Notes under the pieces: generated by a model | Database searches by the model: none | What the model was told of the DNA's origin: nothing | What the model saw: only the letters and a program-made list of their open reading frames with translations | Origin: Patagioenas fasciata | Taxonomy: Eukaryota > Chordata > Aves > Columbiformes > Columbidae | Direction of reading: 5' to 3' | Assembly (NCBI RefSeq): GCF_037038585.1 | Contig: NW_027288510.1 | Span: 253,001-317,000, forward strand | DNA length: 64,000 nucleotides | Shown here: in pieces, positions 37,377-50,968 of the stretch | Numbering within the stretch: position 1 is the first letter of the stretch | How the letters are laid out: each line of letters starts with the position of its first letter | Program-made: the position numbers and the translations under genes

Positions 37377-39075
37377 GAGGCAGCTGTCAGAACACGCACA
37401 CTCGATTGTTCACCAAAACATATGCAGACGCGTCCTTAGCCTGTAGATTTGGATGCACAGAGTTCCCTGTGTTCGCAAGAGACAAGGGAATCGCGTCTGT
37501 ACGCACAGAAGCAATAGCGGACCGTTTCCCTCGGAGTGAACGCGAAAGAGCCGTCTATATACTCGCAGACACGCGAACGTGCCTCAATGCGGTCACAGAG
37601 GCAGCAGCTTTTGCACAGATGCTCCTGGTGATTCTGGCACTTTCCAGGCACACTCCTGAAAGTCGCGCACACTGCTGTTCACTCGCTAAACGACCTCTTG
37701 GGAAACACGTCTCCGGTCGACGGACCGCTCAGATTGCTTCTCGTGTAACTGTGAACTGTGTCAGCGCAGGGAATCCGTCTCTGTTGAGCAGATGTCAATC
37801 CTGCCTCGCTTTTGCTTTGTTGCCTCTACCAAGATGATTTCCCGTTTCTCTCTTCACTGGAGCAGGCAGACACAGCCAACGCACATCAAGTGTCAAGAGA
37901 CACGCTCTGCTGAGCTCAACGCTTGTGCAGATGCACATGTGCGACGAAGTCAACACACGTGCTTGTGGAGAGAAAGAAAGGGACTCCCAGGCGTGTGGAG
38001 CGACGGGGAGAAAGAGCGGGCGCTGAGGAACACAGTTTCAAACAGACTGTCTCCACACAAACAGGCACCTGTCTGCAGGTATCCTAGATCTTGATTCTTG
38101 AACTTGAGGAAACACGCGTCTGAGCAAAACTCCCAAACGCTTCCAGGAAAGACACAGGCTCTCCCACAAGCACACAAGTGTTTGCCCTCAGCTATAGATC
38201 AGGGACAAGCCTGTGAAGAGATGCCCTGCTATTCTTTCGCCTTACGGCATCATGTGTTTCGTTCCTCTTGGAGATCGATTGTTAAACGTCTTTCCTAGGG
38301 CGACTGTGAAGCATTTGCCAGCGGAGGAGAAGTAGCACGGAGCAGCATTCAGTACTGCCTACGAGTGTCTTTGCTACCCTACTAGCGGAGCTCCAAGAAC
38401 AGGCACACATCTTCAGGTACCTTCCAAATGTGGATTCCCCTGCAGCCCCGTAGGCGGGCGTGCAGTACGCCAACCGTCAACGGACGTTTTTCCCCTCAAG
38501 CCTGTCAGGACGTTGCTCGTCCGTCTTTCCCTCAATAGATGGGAGTAGGCGCGCTTGCGGATGTGTGCGTGTGTGTGGCCACGCGTTTGCTTAGGCAGCA
38601 GTGTGTGAAAAGGTAGGTGCTTTTCTCTAGCTGCGTGTGCGTGCACGTGGTGCTGGGTGCACATCCCTGGGTGCTCGTGGAAAGGTTTCTGCATGGTTTT
38701 CGCTGAGGAATCGTGTGTGTGCACATGGACAAAGAGAAGGCGCAGCAACCAGGTTCCAGCGCCGAAGAAGGCAAAAGGCGAGGTTTCCGGCGCTATCTCC
38801 TTCTCTCCCCAGAGCTAGTCGCGCAAAGCAAGCCGCTAAGCCGGCGACCGGCAAGAGAGCTACAACGAAGCATGCCGAACGGAGAAAATAGCAGCAGCTC
38901 ATCTGTTCACACCTTGTTTCTGCCATGTGCTTGAACGCCAAGACGTTCGCGCTTCTGTGAGATGAAAGACGTCCTTCTGCATATGTGGTTGCTCACACCG
39001 GTGCACTTGTTAGTGTATCCATTCAGTCCTGGGCTGCGGGGCATTCAGAAGTGGCTCTGTGGAGACGTCTGCATA
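37377..39075 (+). repeat. Satellite unit 23
   Basis: G at u794 (38170) and A at u934 (38310). T to G at u1222 (38598), shared only with unit 24. Confidence 0.95.
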
Positions 39076-40774
39076 GAGGCAGCTGTCAGAACACGCACAC
39101 TCGATTGTTCACCAAAACATATGCAGACGCGTCCTTAGCCTGTAGATTTGGATGCACAGAGTTCCCTGTGTTCGCAAGAGACAAGGGAATCGCGTCTGTA
39201 CGCACAGAAGCAATAGCGGACCGTTTCCCTCGGAGTGAACGCGAAAGAGCCGTCTATATACTCGCAGACACGCGAACGTGCCTCAATGCGGTCACAGAGG
39301 CAGCAGCTTTTGCACAGATGCTCCTGGTGATTCTGGCACTTTCCAGGCACACTCCTGAAAGTCGCGCACACTGCTGTTCACTCGCTAAACGACCTCTTGG
39401 GAAACACGTCTCCGGTCGACGGACCGCTCAGATTGCTTCTCGTGTAACTGTGAACTGTGTCAGCGCAGGGAATCCGTCTCTGTTGAGCAGATGTCAATCC
39501 TGCCTCGCTTTTGCTTTGTTGCCTCTACCAAGATGATTTCCCGTTTCTCTCTTCACTGGAGCAGGCAGACACAGCCAACGCACATCAAGTGTCAAGAGAC
39601 ACGCTCTGCTGAGCTCAACGCTTGTGCAGATGCACATGTGCGACGAAGTCAACACACGTGCTTGTGGAGAGAAAGAAAGGGACTCCCAGGCGTGTGGAGC
39701 GACGGGGAGAAAGAGCGGGCGCTGAGGAACACAGTTTCAAACAGACTGTCTCCACACAAACAGGCACCTGTCTGCAGGTATCCTAGATCTTGATTCTTGA
39801 ACTTGAGGAAACACGCGTCTGAGCAAAACTCCCAAACGCTTCCAGGAAAGACACAGGCTCTCCCACAAGCACACAAGTGTTTGCCCTCAGCTATAGATCA
39901 GGGACAAGCCTGTGAAGAGATGCCCTGCTATTCTTTCGCCTTACGGCATCATGTGTTTCGTTCCTCTTGGAGATCGATTGTTAAACGTCTTTCCTAGGGC
40001 GACTGTGAAGCATTTGCCAGCGGAGGAGAAGTAGCACGGAGCAGCATTCAGTACTGCCTACGAGTGTCTTTGCTACCCTACTAGCGGAGCTCCAAGAACA
40101 GGCACACATCTTCAGGTACCTTCCAAATGTGGATTCCCCTGCAGCCCCGTAGGCGGGCGTGCAGTACGCCAACCGTCAACGGACGTTTTTCCCCTCAAGC
40201 CTGTCAGGACGTTGCTCGTCCGTCTTTCCCTCAATAGATGGGAGTAGGCGCGCTTGCGGATGTGTGCGTGTGTGTGGCCACGCGTTTGCTTAGGCAGCAG
40301 TGTGTGAAAAGGTAGGTGCTTTTCTCTAGCTGCGTGTGCGTGCACGTGGTGCTGGGTGCACATCCCTGGGTGCTCGTGGAAAGGTTTCTGCATGGTTTTC
40401 GCTGAGGAATCGTGTGTGTGCACATGGACAAAGAGAAGGCGCAGCAACCAGGTTCCAGCGCCGAAGAAGGCAAAAGGCGAGGTTTCCGGCGCTATCTCCT
40501 TCTCTCCCCAGAGCTAGTCGCGCAAAGCAAGCCGCTAAGCCGGCGACCGGCAAGAGAGCTACAACGAAGCATGCCGAACGGAGAAAATAGCAGCAGCTCA
40601 TCTGTTCACACCTTGTTTCTGCCATGTGCTTGAACGCCAAGACGTTCGCGCTTCTGTGAGATGAAAGACGTCCTTCTGCATATGTGGTTGCTCACACCGG
40701 TGCACTTGTTAGTGTATCCATTCAGTCCTGGGCTGCGGGGCATTCAGAAGTGGCTCTGTGGAGACGTCTGCATA
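39076..40774 (+). repeat. Satellite unit 24
   Basis: G at u794 (39869) and A at u934 (40009). G at u1222 (40297). At all sites checked it is identical to unit 23, so the two look like an adjacent duplication. Confidence 0.95.
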
Positions 40775-42473
40775 GAGGCAGCTGTCAGAACACGCACACT
40801 CGATTGTTCACCAAAACATATGCAGACGCGTCCTTAGCCTGTAGATTTGGATGCACAGAGTTCCCTGTGTTCGCAAGAGACAAGGGAATCGCGTCTGTGC
40901 GCACAGAAGCAATAGCGGACCGTTTCCCTCGGAGTGAACGCGAAAGAGCCGTCTATATACTCGCAGACACGCGAACGTGCCTCAATGCGGTCACAGAGGC
41001 AGCAGCTTTTGCACAGATGCTCCTGGTGATTCTGGCACTTTCCAGGCACACTCCTGAAAGTCGCGCACACTGCTGTTCACTCGCTAAACGACCTCTTGGG
41101 AAACACGTCTCCGGTCGACGGACCGCTCAGATTGCTTCTCGTGTAACTGTGAACTGTGTCAGCGCAGGGAATCCGTCTCTGTTGAGCAGATGTCAATCCT
41201 GCCTCGCTTTTGCTTTGTTGCCTCTACCAAGATGATTTCCCGTTTCTCTCTTCACTGGAGCAGGCAGACACAGCCAACGCACATCAAGTGTCAAGAGACA
41301 CGCTCTGCTGAGCTCAACGCTTGTGCAGATGCACATGTGCGACGAAGTCAACACACGTGCTTGTGGAGAGAAAGAAAGGGACTCCCAGGCGTGTGGAGCG
41401 ACGGGGAGAAAGAGCGGGCGCTGAGGAACACAGTTTCAAACAGACTGTCTCCACACAAACAGGCACCTGTCTGCAGGTATCCTAGATCTTGATTCTTGAA
41501 CTTGAGGAAACACGCGTCTGAGCAAAACTCCCAAACGCTTCCAGGAAAGACACAGGCTCTCCCACAACCACACAAGTGTTTGCCCTCAGCTATAGATCAG
41601 GGACAAGCCTGTGAAGAGATGCCCTGCTATTCTTTCGCCTTATGGCATCATGTGTTTCGTTCCTCTTGGAGATCGATTGTTAAACGTCTTTCCTAGGGCG
41701 ACTGTGAAGCATTTGCCAGCGGAGGAGAAGTAGCACGGAGCAGCATTCAGTACTGCCTACGAGTGTCTTTGCTACCCTACTAGCGGAGCTCCAAGAACAG
41801 GCACACATCTTCAGGTACCTTCCAAATGTGGATTCCCCTGCAGCCCCGTAGGCGGGCGTGCAGTACGCCAACCGTCAACGGACGTTTTTCCCCTCAAGCC
41901 TGTCAGGACGTTGCTCGTCCGTCTTTCCCTCAATAGATGGGAGTAGGCGCGCTTGCGGATGTGTGCGTGTGTGTGGCCACGCGTTTGCTTAGGCATCAGT
42001 GTGTGAAAAGGTAGGTGCTTTTCTCTAGCTGCGTGTGCGTGCACGTGGTGCTGGGTGCACATCCCTGGGTGCTCGTGGAAAGGTTTCTGCATGGTTTTCG
42101 CTGAGGAATCGTGTGTGTGCACATGGACAAAGAGAAGGCGCAGCAACCAGGTTCCAGCGCCGAAGAAGGCAAAAGGCGAGGTTTCCGGCGCTATCTCCTT
42201 CTCTCCCCAGAGCTAGTCGCGCAAAGCAAGCCGCTAAGCCGGCGACCGGCAAGAGAGCTACAACGAAGCATGCCGAACGGAGAAAATAGCAGCAGCTCAT
42301 CTGTTCACACCTTGTTTCTGCCATGTGCTTGAACGCCAAGACGTTCGCGCTTCTGTGAGATGAAAGACGTCCTTCTGCATATGTGGTTGCTCACACCGGT
42401 GCACTTGTTAGTGTATCCATTCAGTCCTGGGCTGCGGGGCATTCAGAAGTGGCTCTGTGGAGACGTCTGCATA
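40775..42473 (+). repeat. Satellite unit 25
   Basis: C at u794 (41568) and A at u934 (41708). G at u125 (40899), shared with units 2 and 9. C to T at u869 (41643), shared with units 27 and 28. Confidence 0.95.
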
Positions 42474-44172
42474 GAGGCAGCTGTCAGAACACGCACACTC
42501 GATTGTTCACCAAAACATATGCAGACGCGTCCTTAGCCTGTAGATTTGGATGCACAGAGTTCCCTGTGTTCGCAAGAGACAAGGGAATCGCGTCTGTACG
42601 CACAGAAGCAATAGCGGACCGTTTCCCTCGGAGTGAACGCGAAAGAGCCGTCTATATACTCGCAGACACGCGAACGTGCCTCAATGCGGTCACAGAGGCA
42701 GCAGCTTTTGCACAGATGCTCCTGGTGATTCTGGCACTTTCCAGGCACACTCCTGAAAGTCGCGCACACTGCTGTTCACTCGCTAAACGACCTCTTGGGA
42801 AACACGTCTCCGGTCGACGGACCGCTCAGATTGCTTCTCGTGTAACTGTGAACTGTGTCAGCGCAGGGAATCCGTCTCTGTTGAGCAGATGTCAATCCTG
42901 CCTCGCTTTTGCTTTGTTGCCTCTACCAAGATGATTTCCCGTTTCTCTCTTCACTGGAGCAGGCAGACACAGCCAACGCACATCAAGTGTCAAGAGACAC
43001 GCTCTGCTGAGCTCAACGCTTGTGCAGATGCACATGTGCGACGAAGTCAACACACGTGCTTGTGGAGAGAAAGAAAGGGACTCCCAGGCGTGTGGAGCGA
43101 CGGGGAGAAAGAGCGGGCGCTGAGGAACACAGTTTCAAACAGACTGTCTCCACACAAACAGGCACCTGTCTGCAGGTATCCTAGATCTTGATTCTTGAAC
43201 TTGAGGAAACACGCGTCTGAGCAAAACTCCCAAACGCTTCCAGGAAAGACACAGGCTCTCCCACAACCACACAAGTGTTTGCCCTCAGCTATAGATCAGG
43301 GACAAGCCTGTGAAGAGATGCCCTGCTATTCTTTCGCCTTACGGCATCATGTGTTTCGTTCCTCTTGGAGATCGATTGTTAAACGTCTTTCCTAGGGCGA
43401 CTGTGAAGCATTTGCCAGCGGAGGAGAAGTAGCACGGAGCAGCATTCAGTACTGCCTACGAGTGTCTTTGCTACCCTACTAGCGGAGCTCCAAGAACAGG
43501 CACACATCTTCAGGTACCTTCCAAATGTGGATTCCCCTGCAGCCCCGTAGGCGGGCGTGCAGTACGCCAACCGTCAACGGACGTTTTTCCCCTCAAGCCT
43601 GTCAGGACGTTGCTCGTCCGTCTTTCCCTCAATAGATGGGAGTAGGCGCGCTTGCGGATGTGTGCGTGTGTGTGGCCACGCGTTTGCTTAGGCATCAGTG
43701 TGTGAAAAGGTAGGTGCTTTTCTCTAGCTGCGTGTGCGTGCACGTGGTGCTGGGTGCACATCCCTGGGTGCTCGTGGAAAGGTTTCTGCATGGTTTTCGC
43801 TGAGGAATCGTGTGTGTGCACATGGACAAAGAGAAGGCGCAGCAACCAGGTTCCAGCGCCGAAGAAGGCAAAAGGCAAGGTTTCCGGCGCTATCTCCTTC
43901 TCTCCCCAGAGCTAGTCGCGCAAAGCAAGCCGCTAAGCCGGCGACCGGCAAGAGAGCTACAGCGAAGCATGCCGAACGGAGAAAATAGCAGCAGCTCATC
44001 TGTTCACACCTTGTTTCTGCCATGTGCTTGAACGCCAAGACGTTCGCGCTTCTGTGAGATGAAAGACGTCCTTCTGCATATGTGGTTGCTCACACCGGTG
44101 CACTTGTTAGTGTATCCATTCAGTCCTGGGCTGCGGGGCATTCAGAAGTGGCTCTGTGGAGACGTCTGCATA
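42474..44172 (+). repeat. Satellite unit 26
   Basis: C at u794 (43267) and A at u934 (43407). Private G to A at u1404 (43877), in the loop of the u1382-1418 inverted repeat, and A to G at u1489 (43962). It lacks the u869 T found in units 25, 27 and 28. Confidence 0.95.
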
Positions 44173-45871
44173 GAGGCAGCTGTCAGAACACGCACACTCG
44201 ATTGTTCACCAAAACATACGCAGACGCGTCCTTAGCCTGTAGATTTGGATGCACAGAGTTCCCTGTGTTCGCAAGAGACAAGGGAATCGCGTCTGTACGC
44301 ACAGAAGCAATAGCGGACCGTTTCCCTCGGAGTGAACGCGAAAGAGCCGTCTATATACTCGCAGACACGCGAACGTGCCTCAATGCGGTCACAGAGGCAG
44401 CAGCTTTTGCACAGATGCTCCTGGTGATTCTGGCACTTTCCAGGCACACTCCTGAAAGTCGCGCACACTGCTGTTCACTCGCTAAATGACCTCTTGGGAA
44501 ACACGTCTCCGGTCGACGGACCGCTCAGATTGCTTCTCGTGTAACTGTGAACTGTGTCAGCGCAGGGAATCCGTCTCTGTTGAGCAGATGTCAATCCTGC
44601 CTCGCTTTTGCTTTGTTGCCTCTACCAAGATGATTTCCCGTTTCTCTCTTCACTGGAGCAGGCAGACACAGCCAACGCACATCAAGTGTCAAGAGACACG
44701 CTCTGCTGAGCTCAACGCTTGTGCAGATGCACATGTGCGACGAAGTCAACACACGTGCTTGTGGAGAGAAAGAAAGGGACTCCCAGGCGTGTGGAGCGAC
44801 GGGGAGAAAGAGCGGGCGCTGAGGAACACAGTTTCAAACAGACTGTCTCCACACAAACAGGCACCTGTCTGCAGGTATCCTAGATCTTGATTCTTGAACT
44901 TGAGGAAACACGCGTCTGAGCAAAACTCCCAAACGCTTCCAGGAAAGACACAGTCTCTCCCACAAGCACACAAGTGTTTGCCCTCAGCTATAGATCAGGG
45001 ACAAGCCTGTGAAGAGATGCCCTGCTATTCTTTCGCCTTATGGCATCATGTGTTTCGTTCCTCTTGGAGATCGATTGTTAAACGTCTTTCCTAGGGCGAC
45101 TGTGAAGCATTTGCCAGCGGAGGAGAAGTAGCACGGAGCAGCATTCAGTACTGCCTACGAGTGTCTTTGCTACCCTACTAGCGGAGCTCCAAGAACAGGC
45201 ACACATCTTCAGGTACCTTCCAAATGTGGATTCCCCTGCAGCCCCGTAGGCGGGCGTGCAGTACGCCAACCGTCAACGGACGTTTTTCCCCTCAAGCCTG
45301 TCAGGACGTTGCTCGTCCGTCTTTCCCTCAATAGATGGGAGTAGGCGCGCTTGCGGATGTGTGCGTGTGTGTGGCCACGCGTTTGCTTAGGCATCAGTGT
45401 GTGAAAAGGTAGGTGCTTTTCTCTAGCTGCGTGTGCGTGCACGTGGTGCTGGGTGCACATCCCTGGGTGCTCGTGGAAAGGTTTCTGCATGGTTTTCGCT
45501 GAGGAATCGTGTGTGTGCACATGGACAAAGAGAAGGCGCAGCAACCAGGTTCCAGCGCCGAAGAAGGCAAAAGGCGAGGTTTCCGGCGCTATCTCCTTCT
45601 CTCCCCAGAGCTAGTCGCGCAAAGCAAGCCGCTAAGCCGGCGACCGGCAAGAGAGCTACAACGAAGCATGCCGAACGGAGAAAATAGCAGCAGCTCATCT
45701 GTTCACACCTTGTTTCTGCCATGTGCTTGAACGCCAAGACGTTCGCGCTTCTGTGAGATGAAAGACGTCCTTCTGCATATGTGGTTGCTCACACCGGTGC
45801 ACTTGTTAGTGTATCCATTCAGTCCTGGGCTGCGGGGCATTCAGAAGTGGCTCTGTGGAGACGTCTGCATA
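44173..45871 (+). repeat. Satellite unit 27
   Basis: G at u794 (44966) and A at u934 (45106). T to C at u47 (44219), shared with unit 29, removes a CATATG. Private C to T at u315 (44487) puts a stop in the 183-codon frame. G to T at u782 (44954) is shared with unit 32. T at u869 (45041). Confidence 0.95.
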
Positions 45872-47570
45872 GAGGCAGCTGTCAGAACACGCACACTCGA
45901 TTGTTCACCAAAACATATGCAGACGCGTCCTTAGCCTGTAGATTTGGATGCACAGAGTTCCCTGTGTTCGCAAGAGACAAGGGAATCGCGTCTGTACGCA
46001 CAGAAGCAATAGCGGACCGTTTCCCTCGGAGTGAACGCGAAAGAGCCGTCTATATACTCGCAGACACGCGAACGTGCCTCAATGCGGTCACAGAGGCAGC
46101 AGCTTTTGCACAGATGCTCCTGGTGATTCTGGCACTTTCCAGGCACACTCCTGAAAGTCGCGCACACTGCTGTTCACTCGCTAAACGACCTCTTGGGAAA
46201 CACGTCTCCGGTCGACGGACCGCTCAGATTGCTTCTCGTGTAACTGTGAACTGTGTCAGCGCAGGGAATCCGTCTCTGTTGAGCAGATGTCAATCCTGCC
46301 TCGCTTTTGCTTTGTTGCCTCTACCAAGATGATTTCCCGTTTCTCTCTTCACTGGAGCAGGCAGACACAGCCAACGCACATCAAGTGTCAAGAGACACGC
46401 TCTGCTGAGCTCAACGCTTGTGCAGATGCACATGTGCGACGAAGTCAACACACGTGCTTGTGGAGAGAAAGAAAGGGACTCCCAGGCGTGTGGAGCGACG
46501 GGGAGAAAGAGCGGGCGCTGAGGAACACAGTTTCAAACAGACTGTCTCCACACAAACAGGCACCTGTCTGCAGGTATCCTAGATCTTGATTCTTGAACTT
46601 GAGGAAACACGCGTCTGAGCAAAACTCCCAAACGCTTCCAGGAAAGACACAGGCTCTCCCACAACCACACAAGTGTTTGCCCTCAGCTATAGATCAGGGA
46701 CAAGCCTGTGAAGAGATGCCCTGCTATTCTTTCGCCTTATGGCATCATGTGTTTCGTTCCTCTTGGAGATCGATTGTTAAACGTCTTTCCTAGGGCGACT
46801 GTGAAGCATTTGCCAGCGGAGGAGAAGTAGCACGGAGCAGCATTCAGTACTGCCTACGAGTGTCTTTGCTACCCTACTAGCGGAGCTCCAAGAACAGGCA
46901 CACATCTTCAGGTACCTTCCAAATGTGGATTCCCCTGCAGCCCCGTAGGCGGGCGTGCAGTACGCCAACCGTCAACGGACGGTTTTCCCCTCAAGCCTGT
47001 CAGGACGTTGCTCGTCCGTCTTTCCCTCAATAGATGGGAGTAGGCGCGCTTGCGGATGTGTGCGTGTGTGTGGCCACGCGTTTGCTTAGGCATCAGTGTG
47101 TGAAAAGGTAGGTGCTTTTCTCTAGCTGCGTGTGCGTGCACGTGGTGCTGGGTGCACATCCCTGGGTGCTCGTGGAAAGGTTTCTGCATGGTTTTCGCTG
47201 AGGAATCGTGTGTGTGCACATGGACAAAGAGAAGGCGCAGCAACCGGGTTCCAGCGCCGAAGAAGGCAAAAGGCGAGGTTTCCGGCGCTATCTCCTTCTC
47301 TCCCCAGAGCTAGTCGCGCAAAGCAAGCCGCTAAGCCGGCGACCGGCAAGAGAGCTACAACGAAGCATGCCGAACGGAGAAAATAGCAGCAGCTCATCTG
47401 TTCACACCTTGTTTCTGCCATGTGCTTGAACGCCAAGACGTTCGCGCTTCTGTGAGATGAAAGACGTCCTTCTGCATATGTGGTTGCTCACACCGGTGCA
47501 CTTGTTAGTGTATCCATTCAGTCCTGGGCTGCGGGGCATTCAGAAGTGGCTCTGTGGAGACGTCTGCATA
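45872..47570 (+). repeat. Satellite unit 28
   Basis: C at u794 (46665) and A at u934 (46805). T at u869 (46740). Private T to G at u1111 (46982) shortens the T5 run. A to G at u1375 (47246) is shared with unit 29. Confidence 0.95.
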
Positions 47571-49269
47571 GAGGCAGCTGTCAGAACACGCACACTCGAT
47601 TGTTCACCAAAACATACGCAGACGCGTCCTTAGCCTGTAGATTTGGATGCACAGAGTTCCCTGTGTTCGCAAGAGACAAGGGAATCGCGTCTGTACGCAC
47701 AGAAGCAATAGCGGACCGTTTCCCTCGGAGTGAACGCGAAAGAGCCGTCTATATACTCGCAGACACGCGAACGTGCCTCAATGCGGTCACAGAGGCAGCA
47801 GCTTTTGCACAGATGCTCCTGGTGATTCTGGCACTTTCCAGGCACACTCCTGAAAGTCGCGCACACTGCTGTTCACTCGCTAAACGACCTCTTGGGAAAC
47901 ACGTCTCCGGTCGACGGACCGCTCAGATTGCTTCTCGTGTAACTGTGAACTGTGTCAGCGCAGGGAATCCGTCTCTGTTGAGCAGATGTCAATCCTGCCT
48001 CGCTTTTGCTTTGTTGCCTCTACCAAGATGATTTCCCGTTTCTCTCTTCACTGGAGCAGGCAGACACAGCCAACGCACATCAAGTGTCAAGAGACACGCT
48101 CTGCTGAGCTCAACGCTTGTGCAGATGCACATGTGCGACGAAGTCAACACACGTGCTTGTGGAGAGAAAGAAAGGGACTCCCAGGCGTGTGGAGCGACGG
48201 GGAGAAAGAGCGGGCGCTGAGGAACACAGTTTCAAACAGACTGTCTCCACACAAACAGGCACCTGTCTGCAGGTATCCTAGATCTTGATTCTTGAACTTG
48301 AGGAAACACGCGTCTGAGCAAAACTCCCAAACGCTTCCAGGAAAGACACAGGCTCTCCCACAAGCACACAAGTGTTTGCCCTCAGCTATAGATCAGGGAC
48401 AAGCCTGTGAAGAGATGCCCTGCTATTCTTTCGCCTTACGGCATCATGTGTTTCGTTCCTCTTGGAGATCGATTGTTAAACGTCTTTCCTAGGGCGACTG
48501 TGAAGCATTTGCCAGCGGAGGAGAAGTAGCACGGAGCAGCATTCAGTACTGCCTACGAGTGTCTTTGCTACCCTACTAGCGGAGCTCCAAGAACAGGCAC
48601 ACATCTTCAGGTACCTTCCAAATGTGGATTCCCCTGCAGCCCCGTAGGCGGGCGTGCAGTACGCCAACCGTCAACGGACGTTTTTCCCCTCAAGCCTGTC
48701 AGGACGTTGCTCGTCCGTCTTTCCCTCAATAGATGGGAGTAGGCGCGCTTGCGGATGTGTGCGTGTGTGTGGCCACGCGTTTGCTTAGGCATCAGTGTGT
48801 GAAAAGGTAGGTGCTTTTCTCTAGCTGCGTGTGCGTGCACGTGGTGCTGGGTGCACATCCCTGGGTGCTCGTGGAAAGGTTTCTGCATGGTTTTCGCTGA
48901 GGAATCGTGTGTGTGCACATGGACAAAGAGAAGGCGCAGCAACCGGGTTCCAGCGCCGAAGAAGGCAAAAGGCGAGGTTTCCGGCGCTATCTCCTTCTCT
49001 CCCCAGAGCTAGTCGCGCAAAGCAAGCCGCTAAGCCGGCGACCGGCAAGAGAGCTACAACGAAGCATGCCGAACGGAGAAAATAGCAGCAGCTCATCTGT
49101 TCACACCTTGTTTCTGCCATGTGCTTGAACGCCAAGACGTTCGCGCTTCTGTGAGATGAAAGACGTCCTTCTGCATATGTGGTTGCTCACACCGGTGCAC
49201 TTGTTAGTGTATCCATTCAGTCCTGGGCTGCGGGGCATTCAGAAGTGGCTCTGTGGAGACGTCTGCATA
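47571..49269 (+). repeat. Satellite unit 29
   Basis: G at u794 (48364) and A at u934 (48504). C at u47 (47617), as in unit 27, and G at u1375 (48945), as in unit 28, but the common C at u869. This is a mosaic pattern. It is the last unit of the A-at-u934 run. Confidence 0.95.
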
Positions 49270-50968
49270 GAGGCAGCTGTCAGAACACGCACACTCGATT
49301 GTTCACCAAAACATATGCAGACGCGTCCTTAGCCTGTAGATTTGGATGCACAGAGTTCCCTGTGTTCGCAAGAGACAAGGGAATCGCGTCTGTACGCACA
49401 GAAGCAATAGCGGACCGTTTCCCTCGGAGTGAACGCGAAAGAGCCGTCTATATACTCGCAGACACGCGAACGTGCCTCAATGCGGTCACAGAGGCAGCAG
49501 CTTTTGCACAGATGCTCCTGGTGATTCTGGCACTTTCCAGGCACACTCCTGAAAGTCGCGCACACTGCTGTTCACTCGCTAAACGACCTCTTGGGAAACA
49601 CGTCTCCGGTCGACGGACCGCTCAGATTGCTTCTCGTGTAACTGTGAACTGTGTCAGCGCAGGGAATCCGTCTCTGTTGAGCAGATGTCAATCCTGCCTC
49701 GCTTTTGCTTTGTTGCCTCTACCAAGATGATTTCCCGTTTCTCTCTTCACTGGAGCAGGCAGACACAGCCAACGCACATCAAGTGTCAAGAGACACGCTC
49801 TGCTGAGCTCAACGCTTGTGCAGATGCACATGTGCGACGAAGTCAACACACGTGCTTGTGGAGAGAAAGAAAGGGACTCCCAGGCGTGTGGAGCGACGGG
49901 GAGAAAGAGCGGGCGCTGAGGAACACAGTTTCAAACAGACTGTCTCCACACAAACAGGCACCTGTCTGCAGGTATCCTAGATCTTGATTCTTGAACTTGA
50001 GGAAACACGCGTCTGAGCAAAACTCCCAAACGCTTCCAGGAAAGACACAGGCTCTCCCACAACCACACAAGTGTTTGCCCTCAGCTATAGATCAGGGACA
50101 AGCCTGTGAAGAGATGCCCTGCTATTCTTTCGCCTTACGGCATCATGTGTTTCGTTCCTCTTGGAGATCGATTGTTAAACGTCTTTCCTAGGGCGACTGT
50201 GAGGCATTTGCCAGCGGAGGAGAAGTAGCACGGAGCAGCATTCAGTACTGCCTACGAGTGTCTTTGCTACCCTACTAGCGGAGCTCCAAGAACAGGCATA
50301 CATCTTCAGGTACCTTCCAAATGTGGATTCCCCTGCAGCCCCGTAGGCGGGCGTGCAGTACGCCAACCGTCAACGGACGTTTTTCCCCTCAAGCCTGTCA
50401 GGACGTTGCTCGTCCGTCTTTCCCTCAATAGATGGGAGTAGGCGCGCTTGCGGATGTGTGCGTGTGTGTGGCCACGCGTTTGCTTAGGCATCAGTGTGTG
50501 AAAAGGTAGGTGCTTTTCTCTAGCTGCGTGTGCGTGCACGTGGTGCTGGGTGCACATCCCTGGGTGCTCGTGGAAAGGTTTCTGCATGGTTTTCGCTGAG
50601 GAATCGTGTGTGTGCACATGGACAAAGAGAAGGCGCAGCAACCAGGTTCCAGCGCCGAAGAAGGCAAAAGGCGAGGTTTCCGGCGCTATCTCCTTCTCTC
50701 CCCAGAGCTAGTCGCGCAAAGCAAGCCGCTAAGCCGGCGACCGGCAAGAGAGCTACAACGAAGCATGCCGAACGGAGAAAATAGCAGCAGCTCATCTGTT
50801 CACACCTTGTTTCTGCCATGTGCTTGAACGCCAAGACGTTCGCGCTTCTGTGAGATGAAAGACGTCCTTCTGCATATGTGGTTGCTCACACCGGTGCACT
50901 TGTTAGTGTATCCATTCAGTCCTGGGCTGCGGGGCATTCAGAAGTGGCTCTGTGGAGACGTCTGCATA
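49270..50968 (+). repeat. Satellite unit 30
   Basis: C at u794 (50063) and G at u934 (50203). Private C to T at u1030 (50299). First of six units with G at u934. Confidence 0.95.
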
